From the NCBI GenBank assembly GCA_014650415.1, contig BMUX01000003.1, positions 248,001 through 312,000 of the forward strand: DNA of 64,000 nt. Reading direction: 5' to 3'. The translations under genes were made by a program, and so were the position numbers. Under the pieces are notes generated by a model. The model ran no database searches and had not been told where the DNA came from. It saw nothing but the letters and a program-made list of their open reading frames with translations. Positions 16,427 through 23,587 of this stretch are shown here, piece after piece (the stretch's first letter is position 1; every line of letters starts with the position of its first letter). Source of the DNA: Streptomyces spiroverticillatus. Lineage in GTDB: Bacteria > Actinomycetota > Actinomycetes > Streptomycetales > Streptomycetaceae.

Positions 16427-16963
16427 TCAGCCCTGGGTGTGATCGTCACGGATGAGGGGGCCCAGGCCGAACACCGGGACCTTGGGCTCGATTTCGAGGT
16501 CCAGGACGAGGTTGCTGAAATCGGCGGCCCCCAGGCCGTCACTGCAGCTGAAGCGGTATGAAGTGGGGCTGGGCGAGGCCAGTGTGAAGCCCGCGTTGCC
16601 GGTCCAGGAGTGGCGGACTCCGCGCGCGTCGCGCCAGCAGTTCCAGACCAGCAGAGTTGCCGCGGTGGTGGGCGCCTTGAGGAGTTCCAGGTGGACGAGC
16701 GGGGGCGTGGTGTCGGCCCACAGGGTGATCCCCGACGCCTGGAGCCCGTTGACCAGGAGGTCTCCCTCCGACATGTCGAGGCACACGCCCTGGACCGGGC
16801 GTTTGGCGGAGGACACGAAGCGGAGGGCCACCCTGGCGGAGGACCACTCGATGGGTATGCCGAAGGCGAGGTGCACGGTCTGGCCGTTCACCTCGATGGG
16901 ACGGCCGTTCGAAGTCTGAAACTTCTGCTCGAACCTGGGTGAACGGTGCGCGGAGTGCAGCAT
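16427..16963 (-). CDS. Conserved hypothetical protein (178 residues)
   Basis: The start MLHSAHRSPRFEQ is fixed by AGGAGG 5 bp upstream; a frame extension to 17023 lacks one. The protein is mostly beta-strand with no signal peptide or membrane helix, for example VNGQTVHLAFGIPIEWSSAR, GDLLVNGLQASGITLWAD and a C-terminal ADFSNLVLDLEIEP. I do not recognise a family. It sits 46 bp before the GNAT-like gene and 63 bp after the hydrophobic-protein gene, in a likely operon. Confidence 0.7.
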   Translation of the reverse strand: MLHSAHRSPRFEQKFQTSNGRPIEVNGQTVHLAFGIPIEWSSARVALRFVSSAKRPVQGVCLDMSEGDLLVNGLQASGITLWADTTPPLVHLELLKAPTTAATLLVWNCWRDARGVRHSWTGNAGFTLASPSPTSYRFSCSDGLGAADFSNLVLDLEIEPKVPVFGLGPLIRDDHTQG

Positions 16964-17026
16964 CTGATCCTCCTGGGGGTACGTGCTGCCGGGAGCCGTC
17001 AAAGGGCGGTGCCCGTCTGTCACTTG

Positions 17027-17188
17027 TCACTGCGGAGCGGGCCTCAGCAGTTCGCGTGCGGGTGTCACGTATCCGGCAAGCCACAGAACGAGCAGGACCG
17101 CGGCGAAGTGGCGGAGGAGTTGCCGCACGGTGAAGCCGAATCCCGAAGAAATCAGGACGGCGAGGAGGAGCGGAATCCACAGCGGCAT
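17027..17188 (-). CDS. Small hydrophobic protein 2 (53 residues)
   Basis: It begins MPLWIPLLLAVLISSGFGFT and continues VRQLLRHFAAVLLVLWLAGY, the same two-helix pattern as the protein at 14281-14484 but with a shorter tail. GGAGG stands 7 bp before the ATG. It is the first gene of a leftward group with the hypothetical and GNAT-like genes. Confidence 0.7.
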   Translation of the reverse strand: MPLWIPLLLAVLISSGFGFTVRQLLRHFAAVLLVLWLAGYVTPARELLRPAPQ

Positions 17189-17245
17189 GGCCGGACCTCC
17201 GGAAGGCGAACGGGACGTTCTTGGCTTCCGCGGGGTCCGGGCGAA

Positions 17246-17633
17246 GGGGACAGGGGCCTCGTGCCGCACCGTGACGGTCCAGCGGTGGTACGGCCCCGTG
17301 CCGTACTCGCCAGTGAACGCCTCGCACCACCGCATGTCAACGCTGCTTAACAGCAGGGGATTTGGAGATCTCAGGACCTTCCGCATGGGGTTGGGCCTGC
17401 GCGCTGATGGCGGAGTGTCCTGGGGGCGGGCCGTCGGAGGTGTCAGGTCCTCCCACCGGGAAAGTCCCGAGCAGCGTGAGAGGAAGCAGGGATGCGCCCC
17501 TGCGCAGGGGCGCGCTCATGATGCGATGCCGCCGGGGCCCAGGGCGGCCGGCTGAACGCCAGCGGCGCCCGCGCCCTCTGGCCAGACGACAACTGGCCCT
17601 GCGCACATGTCAGTAGTCGCGTCTGGGCGCCGC
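17246..17633. repeat. Intra-island duplication, copy B
   Basis: The segment aligns with 11280-11830 in the same orientation with numerous substitutions and an internal deletion of about 165 bp. It separates the leftward and rightward gene groups of the island. Together with flanking sequence (17189-17720) it holds no intact gene. Confidence 0.75.
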
Positions 17634-17720
17634 CGTCGGCAGGTGCCTGGCAGCGCTACGGTGGGAGGTCAAGGCCCCGGTCCCCGGCTGCGTGCACGCT
17701 TCCGCTCCGGATGGGCCGTC

Positions 17721-17969
17721 ATGATGGTGCTGCTTCTCCTCGTCCTCGCTGTCTTCTTCGGCCTGGGATTCCTGAACTCGCTCTGGTGGGTGGCCGCCGC
17801 CCTCCTGATTTTCGGCCTGATGCAGTACGGCCGGCACCGCAGCCGCGGCGGTTACCGGGACTACGAGGAGTACCGCGACGACCGGGAGCGCGAGGACCGC
17901 TGGGGACGCCGGTATGCCAGGCGGCACCGTAGCGGATGGATGCGCGGTGACCGTGAGCACTACAGCTGA
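17721..17969 (+). CDS. Small hydrophobic protein 3 with charged tail
   Basis: The protein has 82 residues. MMVLLLLVLAVFFGLGFLNS and LWWVAAALLIFGLMQYGRH form the same helix pair as the other two hydrophobic proteins. The tail is rich in Arg, Asp, Glu and Tyr (YRDYEEYRDDREREDRWGRR). Two adjacent ATGs (17721, 17724) are possible. It lies about 150 bp before the STAS gene in the same direction. Confidence 0.75.
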   Translation: MMVLLLLVLAVFFGLGFLNSLWWVAAALLIFGLMQYGRHRSRGGYRDYEEYRDDREREDRWGRRYARRHRSGWMRGDREHYS

Positions 17970-18122
17970 CGGAACGTACCCGACTCGCCAGAGAACAGCA
18001 GCGGGCGCAGCCGGGTGCCACGAGTGCGGCTGCCGCCGATCCCCACTCCTTCCCGCTGGAAGGTCCCGGAATCCGGCATTGCCGTCCGGCTCTTCGCAGC
18101 GGGTCTCATGAACCGAGGTGCC

Positions 18123-18572
18123 ATGTCCCTGACGCAGTTGAACGCCTACCGGCACGATCGGGGGAGCCGCGCGCTCCTCACTCTGGCCGGGGAGATCGAT
18201 CTGGACACCGTTCCCCTGGTCCGGACGTCGGTGGAACAGTGCCTGCGCGACGGCATCCGCACCATCGACGTCGACCTCACCACCGTGACCTTCTGCGACG
18301 TGAGCGGCCTCAACACCTTCCTCCTCGCCTTGCTCCAGGCCGATCGGGCCGGAGCGTCCTTCCGCCTGCACCACGCGCCACCGTTGCTGGTACGGGTCGT
18401 CGACCTCACCGGATGCCAATTCCTGCTCCGCGGGCATCCGTTCGCACACCATCGTGCACCGCCCCTGGACGGACTGCCGTCCCCCGCTCCGGCCGCGCTG
18501 CCAGAGGCCCTGTCCGTGATGCCGCGGCGGCGCAGGCCGATGGTTGCTGCCGATCTGGAGAGTGTGCAGTGA
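18123..18572 (+). CDS. STAS-domain protein, anti-sigma-factor antagonist-like
   Basis: The protein has about 149 residues. The STAS core reads LLTLAGEIDLDTVPLVRTSV, then IDVDLTTVTFCDVSGLNTFL, with the phosphorylatable serine of the DVSGL motif near residue 61, and ends with a Pro/Ala tail. Such proteins bind a HATPase anti-sigma factor when unphosphorylated and so release a sigma factor. GAGG stands 4 bp before ATG 18123; ATG 18108 is an alternative start. It heads a run of genes joined by GTGA overlaps. Confidence 0.85.
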   Translation: MSLTQLNAYRHDRGSRALLTLAGEIDLDTVPLVRTSVEQCLRDGIRTIDVDLTTVTFCDVSGLNTFLLALLQADRAGASFRLHHAPPLLVRVVDLTGCQFLLRGHPFAHHRAPPLDGLPSPAPAALPEALSVMPRRRRPMVAADLESVQ

Positions 18573-19222
18573 CGACCCTGCGGAGACACCCGCCCACGCC
18601 CCGCGACCACGAGCCCCGTGCCATGGGCGCCGCACGGCTGAGTCAGCTGAACCGATGGCGGGCCCAGGACCGCAGCGGGGACCTGGTAGACCTCTTCCTG
18701 CAGCACTCGGCTCCCCCGCTCGAAGAGGAGACCGGCAGCCGGGACGACTTCCGCGACCGCCTGGCCGCTGACATCCGGCGACCCGGGTTCACCATGGTGG
18801 TCGCCGAGACGGACGACCTGGTCGGGTGCGCCTTCGGGTTCCCCGTACCCGGCGACGGTTCCTGGTGGCACGGGTTCCGCGGAACCCTGCCACGGAGCGT
18901 GTACCAACTCACTGTCTCCCAGAACGTGTTCGCCGTCTCTCACATCCTGGTCCGTCCGCACGCACAGGACGGCGTACTGGTGCGCAGGATGCAGGAGCAC
19001 CTGCTGGCCTGTCGGCAAGCGACACTCGGGGTGACGGCAATCGCCGCCGAGGACCGGGCCGCGCTCGCCGCCTTCCGCACCTGGGGCTGGCAGGATCTCG
19101 GACGCCTGCGCAGGCCGCAGGCCACCGCGCCGCTGCGGGTCCTGGGCCTTCCGCTCGGGGAGCGCACCGTGCAGAGGCTGGGCGAAGACATCGGCCCCAG
19201 TACAGCCCGGGGGGTGGAGTGA
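18569..19222 (+). CDS. GNAT-like acetyltransferase-fold protein, paralogue 2
   Basis: The protein has 217 residues and starts at the GTG overlapping the STAS stop codon (GTGA). It matches paralogue 1 (15709-16380) across its length: LNRWRA, RRPGFTMVVAETDDLVGCAF, GDGSWWHGF, NVFAVSHILVRPHAQDGVL, TWGWQDLGR and LPLGERT. GNAT-type fold and acetyl-CoA use are inferred from this pattern. It is coupled on both sides (STAS before, GAF-ANTAR after), so it probably belongs to the same regulatory pathway. Confidence 0.75.
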   Translation: MTTLRRHPPTPRDHEPRAMGAARLSQLNRWRAQDRSGDLVDLFLQHSAPPLEEETGSRDDFRDRLAADIRRPGFTMVVAETDDLVGCAFGFPVPGDGSWWHGFRGTLPRSVYQLTVSQNVFAVSHILVRPHAQDGVLVRRMQEHLLACRQATLGVTAIAAEDRAALAAFRTWGWQDLGRLRRPQATAPLRVLGLPLGERTVQRLGEDIGPSTARGVE

Positions 19223-19983
19223 AGGCGGGCAACAGATCCTCACGGATCATGACCCTGGTCGCCGAGCAGGCGGCGCAGCGGGGCGCCCGGGTCGACCTGA
19301 GGGACGTATGCACGGCGGCGGTGGCCGCCCTCCCGGTCGGCGGGGCAGGGATATCCGCGATGTCCACGTCGGTGGCCAACTACCCGCTGTGCAGTACCGA
19401 CGGGACCAGCGAACAGCTGGAGGAACTGCAGCTCACGCTGGGTGAAGGACCGTGCGTGGATGCGTTCACCGGAAGTGTGCCCATCCTGACACCGGACATG
19501 GCAGACAGCGAACTCCAGGACAGCTGGCCGGTTTTCGCCACCGAAGCACTCACACTGGGAGCCGTCGCGATCTTCGCTCTGCCGCTGCAGATCGGGGCGA
19601 TCAGCCCCGGCGTCCTCGACCTCTACGCAAGCAAGCCGGGCCCGCTCGGTGCGGAGGATCTCGCGGACGCGCTCGCCTTCGCCGACCTCGCCACCCTGAT
19701 CCTCCTCGACTCCGTGCACGGAGGGCCCGCCGGGATGCCGGACAACAAAGAGGAAGAAACCGGGTACGCCCTGGAGGCGAACGGATACCGGGCCGAGATC
19801 GACCAGGCGACCGGCATCCTCACCGTCCAGCTCGGCGTCGGCATCGACGAAGCATTCGTCCGCCTGCGCGCCCATGCCTTCACCCACGGGCACCGGATCA
19901 CCCACGTCGCCGCGGACGTGGTGGCCCATCGCCTGCGCTTCCGCCCCGACGCGGAGCCGTACCGCACCGATCAGGACAGATAG
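19219..19983 (+). CDS. GAF-ANTAR transcription antitermination regulator
   Basis: The protein has 254 residues from GTG 19219, which overlaps the previous stop (GTGA); ATG 19249 is an alternative. The GAF-type sensor (about residues 15-165) includes LTLGEGPCVDAF, typical of this actinobacterial family. The C-terminal ANTAR domain reads AEIDQATGILTVQLGVGIDEAFVRLRAHAF. The protein probably senses a small ligand and binds paired RNA hairpins. The ANTAR domain lacks the usual long linker helix. Confidence 0.85.
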   Translation: MKAGNRSSRIMTLVAEQAAQRGARVDLRDVCTAAVAALPVGGAGISAMSTSVANYPLCSTDGTSEQLEELQLTLGEGPCVDAFTGSVPILTPDMADSELQDSWPVFATEALTLGAVAIFALPLQIGAISPGVLDLYASKPGPLGAEDLADALAFADLATLILLDSVHGGPAGMPDNKEEETGYALEANGYRAEIDQATGILTVQLGVGIDEAFVRLRAHAFTHGHRITHVAADVVAHRLRFRPDAEPYRTDQDR

Positions 19984-20063
19984 CGCCGCCGAGGCCAGCA
20001 ACAGCCGCTGCCCGCTTCCGCCACGGCAGTGACGGGCCTAGTCTCCCAATAAGGGTGGATTAC

Positions 20064-20780
20064 ATGAATGAAAGACTTCTGGCCGAGACGTTCGTCGAGC
20101 TGGCGGACAACCTGGTCGCCGACTTCGACCTGATCGACTTCCTGCGCCTGCTGAGCGACCGCTGCGTGAGTCTCCTCGGTACGAGCGCCGCCGGCGTGCT
20201 CTTCGCCGACCGGGACGGTGCGCTGCGCGTCATGGCGGCCTCCGACGAACAAGTGCGGCTGCTGGAACTCTTCCAGCTCCAGAACGACGAGGGCCCCTGC
20301 CTGGAGTGTTTTCACACCGGCACTGCGGTGGCCGCCCCCGAACTGGCTGCCGAAGCAGGCCGCTGGCCCCGCTTCACCGCGCAGGCCGCCCTCCACGGGT
20401 TCGGCGCCGTCCAGGCCCTGCCGATGCGGCTGCGGGACGAAACCGTCGGCGCCCTCAACCTGTTCCGCACCACACCAGGCCCCTTCGACCCCGTCAGTAC
20501 GTCCATCGCGCAGGCACTGGCCGACGTCGCCACCATCAGCCTCCTCCAGCAGCGTTCCACCCAACGCGGTCACGCCCTCAACGAACAGCTGCAGACCGCG
20601 CTGAACAGCCGTGTACTCATCGAACAGGCCAAGGGGAAACTCGCCGAACGCCAAGGCATCGACATGGAACAGGCATTCACCGCCCTGCGCCGCTACGCCC
20701 GCGCCCACAACCGCCGCCTCGCCGACGTCGCCCGCGACTTCATCAACGACACCGAAGCCCTCACCGAACTCACGCTGTGA
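20064..20780 (+). CDS. GAF-ANTAR transcription antitermination regulator, second copy
   Basis: The protein has 238 residues. The GAF domain spans about residues 15-165 (FLRLLSDRCVSLLGTSAAGV, NDEGPCLECFHTG, MRLRDETVGALNLF). The ANTAR domain follows (LNSRVLIEQAKGKLAERQGIDMEQAFTALRRYA). It is less like the gene at 19219 than tandem duplicates would be, so the two may sense different signals. It starts at ATG 20064, 80 bp after the previous gene, with AAGGGTGG upstream. It is the last cargo gene before attR. Confidence 0.88.
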   Translation: MNERLLAETFVELADNLVADFDLIDFLRLLSDRCVSLLGTSAAGVLFADRDGALRVMAASDEQVRLLELFQLQNDEGPCLECFHTGTAVAAPELAAEAGRWPRFTAQAALHGFGAVQALPMRLRDETVGALNLFRTTPGPFDPVSTSIAQALADVATISLLQQRSTQRGHALNEQLQTALNSRVLIEQAKGKLAERQGIDMEQAFTALRRYARAHNRRLADVARDFINDTEALTELTL

Positions 20781-21158
20781 CGCGTAAAGAGACCCTGGCC
20801 AGGGTGAATGTGGGCACCATTCCGCACGGCTCTTCGATGTGCTCTCCTGCTCTGTCAAGGACACAGAAGACCTGATGGATGGGCTCGGCGGCCAGCTGTG
20901 TGCAGCCGGCCCAATGCGGTACCAGCTGGACGCTCCGGCCCAAGAGAGTCCCCGTCGTCAAGTCCACCCGGAAGGAGGATCAGGCCGACCCCACAGCCCC
21001 GACGGTCACCCCAAACGCTGCTTGATGCTCGTGCCGTAACGTGCCAGTCGGAGCGGTGAACAACGGTCAATACCGGTGCTCACATGCAGCGCCCACGACA
21101 AGCACTGGACGACGTTTACGCAGGTCAGAAGCCCTTCTGTGATCGAAGTCCAGGGTGA
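20781..21158. other. Gene-free right end of the island
   Basis: These 378 bp lie between the last regulator gene and attR. I see no supported frame, promoter or repeat in them. Confidence 0.5.
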
Positions 21159-21201
21159 TTCCCAAGCTCAGAGCGCGAGTTCGATTCTCGTCACCCGCTC
21201 C
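21159..21201. repeat. attR: right 43-bp core, tRNA-Gly 3' half
   Basis: It is identical to 10607-10649. It lacks the acceptor 5' strand, D-arm and half the anticodon stem, so it is not a functional tRNA. Confidence 0.93.
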
Positions 21202-21215
21202 GCGCAGTACACGCG

Positions 21216-21244
21216 AAACCCCCAGGCCGGCGGCCTGGGGGTTT
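21216..21244 (+). terminator. Terminator after attR, probably the original tRNA-Gly terminator
   Basis: A perfect 13-bp stem AAACCCCCAGGCC/GGCCTGGGGGTTT with a GGC loop is followed by CTTTGTTG. It stands at the same distance from the tRNA 3' end as the terminator at 10656-10682. Confidence 0.8.
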
Positions 21245-21273
21245 CTTTGTTGCCTGGCGAGTTTTCGCGTTGT

Positions 21274-21855
21274 TCAGGGCGTGGGTGCGGTGAGGTATCG
21301 CTGGATTGTGGGTCCGAGCCAGTCCACGATCTCCTCGGGGTCGAGCGCCACGCTCTCCGGGAACCGCAGCACGTAGCGCGTCAGCGCGAGACCCAGCACG
21401 GTCGAGGCGCACAGTGCCGCCCGTGCCGGCGCCTGCTCCGGGTCGGGGCCGAGTCGGCGGGCCAGCGGGATCAGTTGGTCGCGCAGCACGAACTGCATGC
21501 GCTCGGCGGCGGCCGGGTCGGTGGCGCCGACCCGCATCAGTGCGGTGAACCCCTCGTTCCCCTCCCAGAGGGTGAGGAAGTGGCGCACCAGGGTGCGGCC
21601 GACGGTGTCGCCCGGTTCGACGGACAGGCCGGGCAGCCCGGGGTCGACGGCGACGGCTTCCGCGAACAGGCCCGCCTTGTTGCCGTAGTAGCGCATCACC
21701 ATGGACGGGTCGATCTTCGCGTCGCGCGCGATGGCCCGGATGGTCGCCTTCTCGTAGCCGTCCGCCGCGAAGCGCTCGCGGGCCGCGGTGAGGATCGAGG
21801 CGCGGGTGGCGTCGGAACGCCGCGCGGGCTGCTGGTTCTCCGTGGTGCCGGTCAT
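21274..21855 (-). CDS. TetR/AcrR-family transcriptional regulator
   Basis: The protein has 193 residues. Its N-terminal helix-turn-helix reads ASILTAARERFAADGYEKAT and IRAIARDAKIDPSMVMRYYG. The C-terminal ligand domain is of the TetR_C type and ends in VDWLGPTIQRYLTA. The frame stays open to 21942, but ATG 21855 (MTGTTENQQ) is chosen because the operator-like repeats begin at the next base. It faces the monooxygenase gene at 22026 and probably represses both. Confidence 0.9.
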   Translation of the reverse strand: MTGTTENQQPARRSDATRASILTAARERFAADGYEKATIRAIARDAKIDPSMVMRYYGNKAGLFAEAVAVDPGLPGLSVEPGDTVGRTLVRHFLTLWEGNEGFTALMRVGATDPAAAERMQFVLRDQLIPLARRLGPDPEQAPARAALCASTVLGLALTRYVLRFPESVALDPEEIVDWLGPTIQRYLTAPTP

Positions 21856-21940
21856 GCCAACAAACGTATGCCAACAAGTGTTGACAGTCCAGGGCCGCGA
21901 CTCTACGTTTGCCAACAAGCGTTCGCCAACAGGTGTTGGC
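21856..21940. promoter_or_regulatory. Four 16-bp operator-like repeats in two overlapping pairs
   Basis: The sites are GCCAACAAACGTATGC (21856-21871), GCCAACAAGTGTTGAC (21870-21885), GCCAACAAGCGTTCGC (21911-21926) and GCCAACAGGTGTTGGC (21925-21940). The last is a perfect inverted repeat; the others are imperfect. Within each pair the sites are offset by 14 bp, and the pairs by 55 bp. The array sits directly before the TetR start codon and in front of the divergent gene, so it is most likely the TetR operator. Confidence 0.75.
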
Positions 21941-22025
21941 ATACGAGCGTTGACCTGGCGGCAGCCGCTGAAGTTCCGTTCTGGCGACGCCTGTTGAGTG
22001 ACCCCAGTGAGAGGAAGTGCCGGAG

Positions 22026-22376
22026 ATGGCCACGATCCAGAGCCTGGACCCGATGACGCCGATGTTCGCGCAGTTCAAGGAGAAGACCGGGCCCATCGTC
22101 CTGGCCAACACCTTCTTGGTCCCGCAGGAGACGGCCGAAGCTTTCCTGCCCCTGTTCCGGAGGCAGGCGGAGTTCATGGAGGCCCAGCCGGGATTCGTCT
22201 CCCTGCGGATGCACCGGGGGACGGCAGGGAGCCGGCTGCTGATGAACGTCGCGGTCTGGGAGTCGACCGAAGCCCTGGCCACGGCGATCGGCAGCCCGGA
22301 GTTCCAGCGCATGGCCGCGGAGTTCCCCGACGACGTCGTGTCCTACCCGCACATCTTCGAGCAGATCGACGTATGA
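22026..22376 (+). CDS. Antibiotic biosynthesis monooxygenase (ABM)-domain protein
   Basis: The protein has 116 residues, beginning MATIQSLDPMTPMFAQFKEK. It has the ABM pattern PIVLANTFLVPQETAEAFLP, the helix FRRQAEFMEAQPGFVSLRMH and LLMNVAVWES. The fold is a ferredoxin-like dimeric barrel used by cofactor-free monooxygenases and haem-degrading enzymes. ATG 22026 has GAGAGGAAG upstream; GTG 22017 is an alternative. It is divergent from the TetR gene and probably its main target. Confidence 0.8.
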   Translation: MATIQSLDPMTPMFAQFKEKTGPIVLANTFLVPQETAEAFLPLFRRQAEFMEAQPGFVSLRMHRGTAGSRLLMNVAVWESTEALATAIGSPEFQRMAAEFPDDVVSYPHIFEQIDV

Positions 22377-22520
22377 CGGTGGCCGCAGTCGGGGGTCGGC
22401 GGAGAGCGGCCGGAGAAGCCCTGCCCCCTCCCCGGGCGGTCACGCAACCCGACCATGGCGGGCCGCCGAGACGTCCGGCCGACCCACCACCCGTAAGCCC
22501 GTCCCTGACAAGGAGCCCCC

Positions 22521-22907
22521 ATGCCTGCGGAACTGAACCACACCATCGTCCCCGCCCGTGACCCGCTGGCCTCGGCGCGGTTCCTGGCCGGAATCCTCGG
22601 TCTGGACGTCGATCCGCCGGTCGCCCACTTCACGCCGGTCACTCTGGCCAACCAGGTCAGCCTGGACTACGACCGGCTGGACGACTTCGAACCGCACCAC
22701 TACGCCTTCACCCTCAGCGAGCAGGAGTTCGACGCCGCCCTCGCCCGCATCGAGCACGGCGGAATCACCCACTACGGCGATCCCTCCTGCCAACAGGACG
22801 GGCAGATCTATCGCAGCAAGCACCGCACAGGCCGCAGGGGCACCTACTTTCGCGACCCCGACGGGCACCTCATGGAAATCCTCACTCCGGGCGGCACCGG
22901 GTCGTAA
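22521..22907 (+). CDS. VOC (glyoxalase/bleomycin resistance fold) family protein
   Basis: The protein has 128 residues. It starts with the family entry ELNHTIVPARDPLASARFLA, has the central FEPHHYAFTLSEQEFDAAL, and ends with RGTYFRDPDGHLMEILTP, carrying the metal-binding His and Glu positions of the fold. The substrate cannot be read. AAGGAG stands 7 bp before the ATG. Confidence 0.85.
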   Translation: MPAELNHTIVPARDPLASARFLAGILGLDVDPPVAHFTPVTLANQVSLDYDRLDDFEPHHYAFTLSEQEFDAALARIEHGGITHYGDPSCQQDGQIYRSKHRTGRRGTYFRDPDGHLMEILTPGGTGS

Positions 22908-23058
22908 GGCCCATGACGGCCCAACGGAACGCGACTTCGCCGGTGGTGGCGGGACCCCGCCACCACCGGCAGCGGCGAAGCCGAACCGGCCGCCCCCGGC
23001 TGGTTCCCGCCGCCCCCCCCTGCCCCCACACCACCCTGAGCGTCAAAGGAGAAACGTC

Positions 23059-23484
23059 ATGGCACTGAAGAAGATCAACACCGTCCTGGCCGCCATCTGC
23101 GCCCTGTTCGTCCTCTACCTCGGGCTGACCTTCGTCCTGGCCCCCGAGGCATCCACGGAAGGCGTCGGCCTGCCGACCTGGTCCGGCGGCAACGACGACG
23201 GCTTCCTCATCATGAAGGGCACCCGCGAACTCGCGATGGGCCTGGTCGTCGGCATCCTGCTGCTGACGGGCCAACGCCGCGCGCTGGGATGGGTCCTGCT
23301 GATGGAGGCGGTCGCCCCGTTCGGGGACATGATCAACGTACTGGCCCACGACGGCTCCCCTGCTGCCGCGTTCGGCATACACGGCCTGACCTCGGCGTTC
23401 ATCGCGGCAACCGGCCTGCTGACCCTCCGCGAAACCCGCAAGGCCGCGACCTCCCCGGCAGCCCCCACCCCGCAGCCCGCCTGA
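23059..23484 (+). CDS. DUF4267-like small membrane protein
   Basis: The protein has 141 residues and four hydrophobic segments: INTVLAAICALFVLYLGLTF, ELAMGLVVGILLLTG, LGWVLLMEAVAPFGDMINVL and GLTSAFIAATGLLTLRE. The KGTRELAMGL and PFGDMINVL motifs fit the DUF4267 family. Its function is unknown. AAAGGAG lies 7 bp before the ATG. Confidence 0.75.
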   Translation: MALKKINTVLAAICALFVLYLGLTFVLAPEASTEGVGLPTWSGGNDDGFLIMKGTRELAMGLVVGILLLTGQRRALGWVLLMEAVAPFGDMINVLAHDGSPAAAFGIHGLTSAFIAATGLLTLRETRKAATSPAAPTPQPA

Positions 23485-23532
23485 CGGAGGGGAGTGCAGG
23501 GCCCACCCGTCACTCGCGTCGCGCCAAGCACA

Positions 23533-23561
23533 AAAGCCCCAGGCCAGCGGCCCGGGGCTTT
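23533..23561. terminator. Hairpin terminator between convergent genes
   Basis: The stem AAAGCCCC-A-GGCC/GGCC-C-GGGGCTTT has one mismatch and an AGC loop, followed by GTTGTTGTT. It resembles the tRNA-Gly terminator at 10656, but there is no tRNA fragment beside it. Confidence 0.75.
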
Positions 23562-23587
23562 GTTGTTGTTCCGCATGGCGGCAGACC

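Larger units (their letters stand above)
10607..21201. mobile_element. Integrated genomic island in tRNA-Gly(CCC), about 10.5 kb, integrase lost
   Basis: The element is bounded by an exact 43-bp direct repeat of the tRNA 3' half. It keeps the tRNA functional on the left. Inside I find no integrase, excisionase, replication or transfer gene. I do find a transposase remnant, a decayed internal duplication, long gene-poor stretches and a cargo of small stress and regulatory genes. The original tRNA terminator is probably the one now at 21216-21244. The island appears old and fixed, retained for its cargo. Confidence 0.85.

Noticed and set aside
23533-23561. A second attachment site, because the hairpin resembles the tRNA-Gly terminator
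   Set aside because: There is no tRNA-derived sequence beside it; similar GC hairpins followed by GTTGTTG are ordinary terminators here.
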